This document shows positions 42,681 to 53,239 of a stretch of DNA of 64,000 bases, piece by piece. Numbering within the stretch: position 1 is the stretch's first letter; the number at the start of each line of letters is the position of its first letter. Below the pieces are notes generated by a model. The model saw nothing but the letters and a program-made list of their open reading frames with translations. It made no database searches and was not told where the DNA came from. The position numbers and the translations under genes were made by a program. Location of the stretch: contig CALZFC010000042.1 of assembly GCA_945643635.1 (NCBI GenBank), positions 3,700,501 through 3,764,500 on the forward strand. The letters are read 5' to 3'. This DNA is from Allodiplogaster sudhausi (lineage: Eukaryota; Nematoda; Chromadorea; Rhabditida; Diplogasteridae).

Positions 42681-43728
42681 TATAAATAGCTTCATATTAC
42701 CGCAAAAATAATTTCTTTGCATGAGCCACGCCATCCAACGTTGCTCCATCCATTGCCATGGGAAGCATCAATTGGAGAAACAAAACAACAAGAAATAAAA
42801 AAAAAGACAGAATCAAACCGAAAGCAGCGCGACTGTCGAAGAACGGGCCAGATCTGCCCTCTTCCCGAACCGAAACAAGCCTCAATTGAATGGGAATAAA
42901 ATACACTTCGCCTACTTGAAGAACATTGTATCGACCAAACAAATCAATACTACCCGCAATAAATTGTTGAAAGAAATTCCGAGCAAAACTACGTTTAAAT
43001 ATGCCCCAACCTTTAGCATAGCTCTAGTGACTAATCAAGGAAATAACAAATATCACTTCGAGCCCAAAAAGAAAAAAAACAACAACAATAACTGAAATAG
43101 AAAGTAGCTAACCGTGACCTATGCGAATCGTCCATATAGACAGCCGCCATCTTTTCCAAACCACGCGGAGCGGAGAAGCAATGTAGAGGAAGAAGCCGCT
43201 CTACGCCTCAATTGAAAGGCAATAAACAACACTTCGAGTACTCGAAGAATCAAGCATGGTTGTGGCAACAAGATATTAAAAAATCACATCAATAACTTCA
43301 GCCCTTCCCCGAAGTTGTTTCTAAACATTTCAGGTGATGCTGGATGCTATATCACATAAACGTCGTAAGAAGCCAAAATAAACCCCAAAAACAACGACGG
43401 AACTAGCAAAACACAAACAATCATTTCGAAAATGCTGCTTGGTTTTATGGTTCCGAAGTGTCGTTTATTTGGTGTGTTTCGTTGTTTAAGTGTGTAGTGT
43501 AAACTCAAATGCCCCTTCCTACTGCATTTACCACTTGATTTATTTTATGAAATAAAGTTGAAATTTACATTTTAAGACACTGTGTGCTGTGTGTGGAAGA
43601 GAATGGGGATTCGAACAAGGTATAGATCTCTTTATTTGGTTATGTGTACGCCGAGATATTTCTTGCATGCCATTTGGAACATTGCGCGCGCTGCGGTACA
43701 AATCGGCCACTTTGGCGGTACATCACTG

Positions 43729-44757
43729 TATAGATACATGCGCATATACATAATTAGATACATCAAGAGCACTTTTGAAGAATTATAAAGGTCTCCAGTA
43801 ATATATTATTAGTAGGGAACTTCTTCTATTGACAATGTTGGACGGGAGACAGGTGCTGCCTGTAATTACGGGATTTCCGTAATGGAACGCATGGACGCTG
43901 CCACGATGAGGGACACGAAGAGAACAGAGACACGCAAAGAGAGACGGAGAGAGCGAGAGAGATAAAGAGAGGGAGAGATAGAGGGATAAAGCTGAGGACA
44001 TAGCGAGAGAGACGGAAAGAGAGAGAGACGGAGAGAGAGAGAGAGAGAGAGACAGAGAGAGAGAGAGAGGACAGAGACTCGCGTGTGATGTGATACGTGG
44101 GGCGTAGACAGGGATAGCGTGTGATTGGCCTGTCTCCATGGGCAACTGCCGTCCACTTCAGGTGTCGGTTCCCATTCGAGCCTCAGGCGCCTATTCTATC
44201 ATGATGGCCGAGGCAGTTGACATGCCACATCTCCCATTCTTGGCCCTCTTCCCTGTCCCTCTCCTTCTATATCCCCCTCCCTCTCTCTCGCTCTCCTCTC
44301 CTTTTTCCATCCATGCTCCAGAGACTTCATTCTAGTCCGTAGAGGATCACGCAAATAACGGAAAAGTTTTTTTTTGCAAATTTATCAGACAGAGAAACAA
44401 TAAAAGTAATGGAATTACATGTTTCACTTCTACTTACTATTTAATCTCCGAATATTAGTAAGCCATCACAAGATGCGTTCTATATACATACATTTATAAA
44501 TATGTACATACATATATTCCGCCCTTGTGTCCATTTTCGCGATATATTAATATGCATGCTTTTCATCCCATGAATGTATGTAATTCTAATTTTTTACTTA
44601 TTCATCTTTTGTCTAATTCAGATTTTTATTCATTTGTTCTACATACACTTGCATATTTCCAGAATATTTTTGCTATTCCGTCTGCAGAAAAAAATTTGGA
44701 AAAAGACTGCTTTAGGGTAATTCGAGGGAGGGGGTCAGGGCAGAGGGGGAACGGGAG
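43729..44757. other. Spacer, no gene seen
   Basis: It holds a GA tract at 43940-44065 and an A/T-rich part with ATGTACATACATAT at about 44500. No exon is supportable. Confidence 0.45.
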
Positions 44758-45030
44758 ATGAAGGAACATATTGACAACCGACTTCAGCCAACAATTGAAG
44801 GGGCTAAGAAGGCTATCGAGGCAGCTGCCGCTGACGTCGCTTTCAAGTCCGATTTTCATTTTTTTTTATTCGCTCCCTCCCACGCTCCATTTTTCTCTAT
44901 TCCCTCACTCTCTCCCCTCTCGCTCTCCCCCCCCCTTTCTCTATCTCTATCTCTCCCCTCCCCTCTTTATGTTTCCTCCCTCTCCCTCTCCCTCTCATTC
45001 TAGCTCCATCCCTTCCCTCTCTCTCTTTCC

Positions 45031-45062
<32 letters not shown>

Positions 45063-45942
45063 TTCCCTCTCTTTCGCTCTCTCTTTCCCTGCCTCTTTCC
45101 TCTCTCTTACTCTCTTCTCTGACTTCTCATATTTCATTCCAGATTGAATCGCCTCTCGGATCAAGATGCTTCTCTTTTCAATGAGACCTACACGGTGGAC
45201 TCTCGCAAGCAATCAGCCAGGCGAGGGAGCGACTGCCCGCTCAGGGGTACGCACAATAATAACAACTTCTTATCATATCATTTTTTATATCTATTAAAAC
45301 AGGTATAAAGGATAAAAGATGCGAAAACATTATCACATCATTTTCTCATGTCATTTTCAACTTGCATTGTCCAATACCTCCGTTTTCACATGGCATCCCC
45401 GTTTGTGCTCGAAAAATTAAAAGGAAACGAATGTGTGAAACAGATGTTTCGTAGGTTCTTATTAGGTGAGCATGCTCGATTTAGATGCTTTTCAACGAGC
45501 ACGGAGTGGCTGCTCACTGAAGCTCAGAAGAAAACTCGACGTTTCCACGAATACGTTAGAATTTTCACGCTGTAATGGTAGCTACATACATAAATAGAAA
45601 TTGCGCGGAATGTTTCCTTTTTTTAGCTAGCAAAATCAAACTCTTACTGTATTGATACAAATTCCGCGCAAGAAGTGAAGGATGATGTATGTATGTTACA
45701 CGAGCTGTGTTTATGGAAGAAGGTCTTTTTTTTTCTTTCCAGTCCGCCCCCTCCGGGAGGAACTCGGGACTCGCTCTTTTCTTCTTCGTGTTCTCTTCCA
45801 AGAGTGGATGCACGAGTCTGCAGTGAAAAGAGAGCATGCAGTCTCCGTCCGTGGTCGAGGACCCAGGCAGAACTCAGCAAGTACAAAGAAACACTCAAAT
45901 AGACCCCCCCCCTGCAACCCTTCCTCTCTCCACTGTACTTGA
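44758..45942 (+). CDS. Small basic protein of unknown function (provisional)
   Basis: Three exons, 44758-44846, 45143-45246 and 45743-45942, join in phase to 130 aa. The protein begins with a charged alpha-helical stretch (MKEHIDNRLQPTIEGAKKAI), continues LNRLSDQDASLFNETYTVD, and ends basic and Ser/Pro-rich. I recognise no family. An upstream exon could exist, since the frame is open for a few codons before the ATG. The last exon has a competing frame ending in a plausible coil (RTQAELSKYKETLK), so its 3' part is uncertain. Intron 1 is mostly CT repeat. Confidence 0.4.
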
Positions 45943-46524
45943 TGAGATCCCCTCCCTCTCTCGAATTCACACGATGAGTGAGGCAGAAAAGCCCTGATAT
46001 CCAAGCAACTTAAGTTATGCACTTCCAGTGCCATTCCTCACGTGTCAAGGTGTTAGAAAAACGGTTTACTCTTTTCTTCATTTATTTTGAAAACAACTAT
46101 CTGATAGCATACTCATTACGATTATGTGGAAATCGCGGAGTTCTCTTCCGTATCTGTTCTAAGCAACAAACTTCACTTTTCCATCTTGCATTTTATCGTT
46201 GAAATCTGGTCATTCGAGTGTTCATTCAGATGCGTTTAATTAAGTAAGTATAAAATAGTTGAAACCATCGAATACATCACTAATACTTCTCCATGATAAG
46301 AAAAGAAGCAAGAGCACTGATAAGACTGTTAAACAGAGAAGAAGATAAAGAAGAAGACAAGAGATAGAGAGCATAGAGTGAAAAGGAATGATTCACATTC
46401 TGCACTTTAATAGTCCTTCCTCATCACATCATATGAACAAACATACGTGGATATGTATTCCTTGTGAAAACAATCTTTATTCTAATGATTATCATAGTTA
46501 CGTACATATGTATGTTTAGTTGAA
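45943..46524. other. Spacer, no gene seen
   Basis: A/T-rich DNA with no coding signal, presumably the 3' end of one gene and the promoter of the next. Confidence 0.5.
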
Positions 46525-48258
46525 ATGCACAATCTAGCCTTCACTCCTGACGGAGATGTCGAGGCACAGCGACCAGAGCCGGCAGCCGATGAAGAAAGCA
46601 CAGCCTCAAATGGGTCCGCGTCATTATTCAGTCTTAACTCATCTCTCCATTACAATCAATTCAAATTAATTAAAAATCTATATTTGCATCATTTACTCGT
46701 GCAAATGTACATACATTGATGTATTTCATTGAAATGAATTGCACTTAATGTGACAATTAGCTGTTGCTGTTCGTGGAGTCGACTGTGTGATGTGATGGGG
46801 AACCGAGAGGGAGGATTCATCGATAGCCTGCGACCTTTGCGACTTCCAATTATTCAGGCATTCTTTTCCTTTTCTACTTTAAAGCTATTGTTTCACCTCT
46901 TTATTCATTTTTACACATAACCTTTTTCTTTTCTTCTTCTTATTCCTCATTTCGCTCACTTTCTTATTTTCTTTTTATCATCTCCTCTTACAATCTTGCA
47001 ATTACAGTCCCGCTCAACATTGTTGGGTCCGGTATTAATAGTATTATTAATACTATTAATACTATTAATACCGGACCCAACAATGTTGAGCGGGACTGTA
47101 GTTTCTCGTCCCTTTTACAACTTCGAATGTTGATGTCAGGCACGCCAATGCATGGTTCGGTTACAAGTTGAATTGGAAAGAGGAATGAGACTCGCGGAGA
47201 CAACTTCAACCACCGCGCAGGCCATTGGAACTGTCATCGACAATCTCAATCAACTCAATAGTTTGAGTACTTCTCTCTCTAGTTCGCTATCTCTCTCTGC
47301 CCCTATTCAGCTAACAAAGACCTGAACATCCCTCCGGACGAGAATGAGATGTTTCGTCGTTGTGCCTTGGACCTGTCAGTCCTGGCAAGAGTAATCTACG
47401 AGGTTGGTTGTCTCTTGTCGGTCTCTAGTAGTGTTTACCTCTGCAGCTCTGCCGTTATGACGCAGCCGAGTCCTTGGGTCTGCCACCACCGGACGAGGAG
47501 TCTGGCCATGTCTCCGAGCATTCGCCGACCTTCGTTCGCAAGGGAATCTCCCATAGGAACACTGCCGCGGGGGGCTCTGCCGTCGACGAGGTCATGATTG
47601 ATGTCTTTCTCTGTCTTTCTTACTCCATTAATTTCTTTTAATTATGATTATTTTTTATAATTATGCCTACTTTAAATAATTTTCGTCAAATCTGTGCAGC
47701 ACTCTTTAAAAGAGAGGATTGAACGGAATAATGAAATGCTTGAAAAGCTGCTCAAATTTATTGACAAGAAAACAGAGAGAAGATGGTGGCTGAGAGACGT
47801 TCTCACGTTTTCACAGGTTAGTTTGAGATGAAGAGAGATAGAGAATGAAGAGCTAGAAAAGAGAAAATGAGAATGAAGAGGTACAAAGAAGATAAGATAG
47901 AGACGAAATTTGAATTTGTCAATGAAGTTCCGAGTGATTTTTCAGTTACTCGTAAAATTGGCTCTGTTTGTCTCGGCATCCGTGTCGGTTTTCTATTACA
48001 AGGAGCAAACTGCTCCGATTATCACTCTGGCGCTCACCATTATTCAGGTTGGCTCTTCGAAACCTTTTCTCTTCCTTTTACTTTTGAATTCGTCTCCTCC
48101 CTCCCCTCTTTCTCTTTTCTCTGCTTCTTTTCCACTTTCCGTACTCTCTGCAGGGCGTCATCGATATCCTTGACCAGTACTTCCTTCGGAAGCAGCAGCC
48201 AGAAGATATCAAACTCCACGTGGTGACCACGATCTCAGCCGCCGCCGCCAAATCGTAA
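46525..48258 (+). CDS. Coiled-coil protein with two C-terminal hydrophobic segments
   Basis: Eight exons: 46525-46613, 46779-46857, 47140-47266, 47311-47402, 47447-47590, 47700-47816, 47946-48047 and 48154-48258. They join in phase to 284 aa. An acidic N-terminus (MHNLAFTPDGDVEAQRPEPA) leads to a helical block (RQCMVRLQVELERGMRLAET), a conserved-looking LDLSVLARVIYELCRYDAAE, and a coil (HSLKERIERNNEMLEKLLKF). Hydrophobic stretches follow at about 217-234 (LLVKLALFVSASVSVFY) and 239-255. The layout suggests an organelle membrane protein with most of its mass in the cytosol, but I recognise no family. The intron after residue IIQ starts with GC (GCATTC) and contains a 94 bp palindromic element. 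Confidence 0.65.
47005..47098. mobile_element. 94 bp perfectly palindromic TA-flanked MITE
   Basis: CAGTCCCGCTCAACATTG at 47005 is exactly inverted at the right end, and the arms are complementary almost to the centre (GGTATTAATAGT). TA lies on both sides (47003-47004, 47099-47100). CAGT ends with a TA duplication resemble Tc1/mariner derivatives. It sits inside a GC-AG intron. Confidence 0.9.
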
Positions 48259-49145
48259 ACATTCCCACATCAATTTTGATTCCTCAATCTGTCTACGAGT
48301 CTTCTCTCTCCTTCCATATCACTCTCTTACTCTTCCAAGTCCATTCAATGAGTACACGAAGTATGTATGTATATTGTAAAGTATCAAGTGTGAAGGGCCG
48401 AGTTTGTCAGTGGACAATTGGAGAGGAAGAGAAAGGGCAGCTGCTTGAGGGGACACGAAAGGGTCAGAAAGAATGAGAAAGTGGGATGGTGCAAGAGAGA
48501 GAGAGAGAGAGAGTGAGAGAAGAGAGGATGGTTGGAGGAAGAGAGAATATATGAAGAGAGAGAGAGGGACAAAGAAATGGGAAGATGGGCAAAGTGATGG
48601 AGAGAGAGATTCACTCATACTACGACAAACAGAATCTAGCATTTCCCATTCCACTGGCTGACCAATCCTTTAACTAATATCTCTAACTCTCTTCTCTCCC
48701 TCTGTCTATGTATCCCTCTTTTCCTTCTGTATTCGACTTGTTCTGTTCCTTTCTTCTATCCAACATAACCAACTTTCGCCCCCTTTATTGATATTAGCAT
48801 TCATAAACATCCATTCATGCGTTCGTGCTAAACCATTTCGCAGTCCCAGTTAAACATCTGATTAGATGAGTATGCGTCCATTTCCTACTGTAATATGGTT
48901 GTTTGTTTATCACACATATGCGAAAAAGCGGCGCATTTATTTGCTTCTGTTATGTAAGGAAAGATCCTTAAATTAGCGGAATTCATTAAACTCATTCGCT
49001 TGCCCTTGTGTCAGGCGAAGAGGAGAGAATTCACGATTGAATGTTTAACTCCTTTAAAGTGAGCATTCTCTAGATTTTATAGGAAGACACCTGTGAAATC
49101 TCGAGAAGTCTTGGGATTTTCTGAAATCAATTCATAAAGTGCATC
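48259..49145. other. Spacer, no gene seen
   Basis: It holds a GA-rich tract at 48495-48620 and otherwise unremarkable A/T-rich DNA upstream of the next start codon. Confidence 0.5.
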
Positions 49146-50355
49146 ATGAGTTCTTCTTCTTCCTCCTCTACATCGAATACTTTCGCCTCCACGTCCACGT
49201 CAACAGGTCGAATATATTTAAAGGAGGGCGATCACCGAAAAATATTTAATGCAAATTCCCGCGTCTGCTACCACCCCTGCTACCCCCCGGGGATGGCGCA
49301 AGTGGAAGTAGCATGCTACGAAGTGTACTGCCCCTGGAGTATGGGTTGGCTCCCCAGGGAAAGCGCCTAATTGGAAGCCGTCACTAGTGACCACCGGCAG
49401 GCCCAGCCTTGATTCCGGCTAACTTTGTACCCTTTTTGTTTGCCGCGTCTGCCCTGTGATTCACCACTCTCATTCTCACTTGCTATTTCGCAGGCCGCTG
49501 CGTGAAAATAGCACGCGCGAATGAGAGTGCAAAGGAATGAGAGAATGAGAGACGAAAAATTATGTGATAATTTTAAATATCATATAATTTTTCGGTGATC
49601 GCCCTCCTTTAAGGCCTCTCGTTCGCTCGTCGGGAATCCTTCGAAAACACTCGATTCATGCTTGTGAGAACGAGGTTGGATTGGCTTCTTTCTTTCTTTT
49701 TTCTCGTCCTGCTCCTTCTACTTCATTCTGCTGTTGTATAGCAACGGCCAGGGGAAGCAGACATTCACTCGAGTCACTCTGCCAGACGGATCAGGGGTTG
49801 CTCAGATGAAAAGAAGCATTCAGAAGGCATTCAAGATGGCAGTGGCTGCCGTCTTCACTCTCCCTGGAAAGGCCAGACAGAGACAGTGCGAGAGAGAGAG
49901 AGAGAGAGGCAGAAAGAGGAGAGAGAAGAGAGCCAGAATGAGAATAAGTGAAAACGAGAGAGTGAGAGCTGGCGAGTTACCTCTGGCCTTCCTCCATCTT
50001 ACCCTCGTTTGCAGAATCTGGTGGAAGACGACGACGATGTCAGAAACTTCTCTGACCTTCAAAAAATGGACGTGATCTTCAGTGAGGAAGACTATAAGGA
50101 AAGCCCAGAACCAGTTAGAAGTTCTTTGTTACTCTATTGGGAACGGCTACCATATAATGCTGAATAATATTCGCATTGATAAGAGTTGCGAGGGAAGACT
50201 GCCAGTGGCATTCAGTTTAAAGTGGTTGGGAGAGATAGAAAGAGAGCGCCTTGCATATCTGCTTCTTCTTACATGTCCCAATCACACTCTCACTCATATT
50301 CGAACTATCCTATTTCTCTCTCTCCATCTCTCTCTTCTACATCTCTCTCTCTCTG

Positions 50356-50404
<49 letters not shown>

Positions 50405-52713
50405 ATCTTTCACTCCGTTGTTCAACTTCCTCGTCGTGCTGCATAGCTGTGTTGCGTTCCAACCTCATGTGTCCGTCACAATCCACTCTCTTCTTCTGCC
50501 CTTCCTAGTCTTCTGATATGAATCCTCCTCGAGTCCGCTTTGTTTGCAAGCGGCCATCCGTTCGGGCAGAAGTTGGACTTCGACTTCAACAGGTCACTTT
50601 TCCTTTCCTTCCTTTCTTCTCTCTCTTTCTCTCCTGCAACATCCTCTTACTCTTTTCTCCGTTGCATTTGCTTGTGCCTTTTCCTTCTGCGCAATCTATG
50701 TATGTATGTATGTACATAATATGTACGTACATACAATCTCTTTGCCCGCATGGTTTTAGTCGTTTTTCTGTACTCTGTTCCGGACAACTCAGAATCAGTT
50801 TCAACGCAGGGGAGGCGTGACTCTGTTGTTTCCCATTGTTCTCTCTTCCTCTCTTTCTCTCTCTCGCTTAATCTCTGTCGCTCTCTCTTTCTCTCTCTTC
50901 CCCATTCTCTATTTCTCTCCTTCCCTCTGACGCAAAACACGCGTTCTTCGCCGTTTGTTTCGCAAGTTTGACGGGATGAAAAAAGTTGCGAGAGTATATG
51001 CGTTGGCTGGAGGATATAGAATGTATGAGAATTAGTGCGGGAGATAGAATGCTAAGGGAATGATTAGAGAGAGAGAGAGTCATTGAGAGAAGGAGAGTGA
51101 GAATGTGAGAGAGATTGAGAGTGAGAGAGAGAGGGGGGGAGAAGGAGACCCGTTGCAGGTCGGAGACTCTGCTCCTAGTGTATCCTCTCAGAAATCGGAG
51201 GACGGAGACGGAATCGGCCGAGGTGGCTCTCTTCTCTCTTCATTTACTATTTGCACCGTTTCGATTGTTGCGTGATCTCTTCTTGTCATGTTGTCATTCC
51301 CTCTTTAAACTGCAGAAATGGCCGACGCACCAAACGAAGAAAGTATTCAAGAACTATCCTACAGCATCATCAATGACGTGGCTGACCAGCCTCCACCGGT
51401 TACTTTCCTCCTTCTTCCAGATTCTGATCATCGCTAAAGAATCAATTGTCAGAAGAATGCATGTCTTGCTAGCTGTTTTTTTTTCACAATGAAGAGTGCT
51501 GTGTATATTTCTTAATCAGTTCTGCACCAACTTCGGTCCACTAAATAGAAATTACGTTTGTTTCCAGTTGATATCCGTGCCAGTTTCGATAGAGGAGCCG
51601 CCCGCGTCTTCACCGGTTGAACTCTCCAAGTCAGGCAAAGAAGAACCTAAAGAAGAAGAAGAAGAAGAGGAGGAGGAGGAGGAAGTCTCAGCAGCCGGAT
51701 CGCCAGTTGAAATTGAATCGACGGAGGCTCCAACGGTGGGTTTCATTGGTAATCTTAAGCTTGGCGGTTGGATCAAAGCCTACCATCCCCCCCTTCATCT
51801 CGTCTTCCTCTTTCCTTTCGCTAAAAATCGATGGACTCGAACACCTCGGGCAGCAGAATCACACGGAAAAGTGTCCTTTTGGCAGCGGAGAAGGAAAGTG
51901 ATGAGGAACACGGAAAAGTCGACAGTAGACAAAGGGAAAGTGACGAGAGAGAAAGAGAAAAGACGACAGCTGATCTTCAGGGAAAAGTGGGAAGATCCGC
52001 TAGGAATGCGAGAGAGCTCTTGTGTTTCCACTCTACCCGAGTTTCTAGTAAGGAGTGAAAAGAAAGATGTTCAGGAAGAGGTCATGGAGGCATCTCGCGC
52101 TGAAGTCGATCCAGCTCAGAGTAAGAAGGAGGAGGAGAAGGCTGAAGAGGATCTTCTTCCCGCCATTCGAAGTAAAAGCCAATCTACGGTGAGCGAAACC
52201 GCCGTTGCTTTCGAAGAGGTTCTACTTACCATTTATTATCCTTTCTTCCTTCATTTTTCTTCTACAATTTCAATATCGATTGAAAATTGCCCTTAAATGA
52301 ATATTAGGAGTAAATATGTACTCCATCAGGTCTTTGCTGAAGACATTCCCGTTGAGAGCACGAAGAAGGAGGAGGATGAAGTGCAGAAGAATCTAGGGAA
52401 AGTGGTCGTAGTTGAGAAGGAGAAAGAGAAGGAAAAGGAGCAAGAAATTCAAGTACAGGAGAAATCTCAGAGTGAAGAGACAAAGGAAAAGGAGAACGAG
52501 GAACCCAAGAAGGAATGCCGTCCACCCAGCAAGGCTAGACTTTTTCATCACTTTTCTTCAGGTTATTACTTTTAGTTTAATTAGCTTCATCAGTTAATAT
52601 TATGATTTTAGTGTGTCTTCGCTTCTCTGTGCTCTCTTCAGTCCTCTACTCATCTCATGGCTGTCGCCGGTGCCTTTGCTCTGATTGCCTTCTTCGCCTA
52701 TCGCCGTCTGTAG
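49146..52713 (+). CDS. Acidic, tail-anchored membrane protein of unknown function
   Basis: Ten exons: 49146-49198, 49742-49871, 50015-50113, 50509-50592, 51159-51222, 51316-51398, 51568-51748, 51857-52218, 52330-52533 and 52642-52713. They join in phase to 443 aa. A serine run (MSSSSSSSTSN) starts the protein. NGQGKQTFTRVTLPDGSG and a basic-hydrophobic stretch follow, then acidic segments (LVEDDDDVRNFSDLQKMD; a run of 11 glutamates near 51655-51685), Lys/Glu-rich regions and a C-terminal hydrophobic anchor (HLMAVAGAFALIAFFAYRRL) ending RRL. A tail anchor with short basic tail suggests mitochondrial outer membrane or ER. I could not name the family. Two introns begin with GC (at 49872 and 52534). 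The first donor, and exon 8, which has a second open frame, are the weakest points. Confidence 0.6.
49222..49608. mobile_element. 387 bp MITE with TTAA target duplication
   Basis: AGGAGGGCGATCACCGAAAA at the left end is exactly inverted at the right. TTAA flanks both sides (49218-49221, 49609-49612), the target preference of piggyBac-type elements. No transposase is present. It lies in the first intron of the tail-anchored protein gene. Confidence 0.88.
50340..50402. repeat. (CT)n tract in an intron of the tail-anchored protein gene
   Basis: CT repeat in sense orientation inside intron 50114-50508. The same gene also has GA tracts in introns at 49890-49910 and 51067-51135. Confidence 0.93.
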
Positions 52714-53239
52714 CGGGGGAGTTCTATGAAACAGCGGACTGGACTGCACCAGAATTCTCTCATGCACGGGGCATCTCTTGTTTAGTTGTTAGTCATCAGT
52801 TGCCGGGTTTCCTTGCGCTTCCCTTTCTTAGAGTCCCGAATGTTGTATCGAAATGTGCCTTTATTGTTGTTATTCTTAATAAAAGGAGAAGAATAAATTG
52901 TGAGAGATCTCGCTTCTAATCAATCCTTGTTTTACAATTGTAGCTGTAATGGGGGGGGGGGGTGGTAACTGCTACTAGAGAAACAGAGTGTCTGAGGTAT
53001 CAGAGAAGAGAGAGGGAGTATTTGATTGTCTTATCGCGTGCGAAGGCTGATTGTCAGTGACCTGTTGCTTGTCTTGCAAGTTGACATCTCGGGGTGTCCA
53101 TATCATATTCCATATGCATACCTTTGTATCCATCTGTTCTCTCTCTCTCTCTTTCTTTCTATCTCGACAGTTTTCCCTTCTTCTTCTGTTTCCTCCCAAG
53201 ACAGATGAAGTCGGAATGATCATGATTGTATAGGTGCAG
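52714..53239. other. Spacer before PPT1, with a poly-G run
   Basis: A run of about 12 G at 52951-52962 is the only notable feature. An AATAAA-like AATAAAAGG at about 52878 may be the poly(A) signal of the upstream gene. The PPT1 promoter should lie here. Confidence 0.45.

Larger units (their letters stand above)
36078..43728. mobile_element. 7.65 kb giant inverted-repeat element, TA-flanked
   Basis: The ends are perfect inverted repeats beginning CAGTGATGTACCGCCAAAG, each flanked by TA (36076-36077 and 43729-43730). CAGT ends and a TA duplication are typical of Tc1/mariner-type insertion. The left arm (36078-38873) and right arm (39828-43728) are inverted copies around a central 0.95 kb spacer. 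The first 400 bp of each arm are nearly identical. The right arm is about 1.1 kb longer. No transposase frame was recognised, so the element looks non-autonomous. Each arm contains tandem diverged units of about 0.8-0.9 kb. Confidence 0.85.
39828..43728. repeat. Right arm of the giant palindrome
   Basis: Inverted copy of the left arm, with about 1.1 kb extra between 41240 and 42700. The extra DNA includes a GA tract (41575-41612), a second tRNA-like segment near 41668-41760, a third diverged copy of the exon-like block near 42028-42118 and a copy of the foldback family also seen at 17390-17722. Confidence 0.85.
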
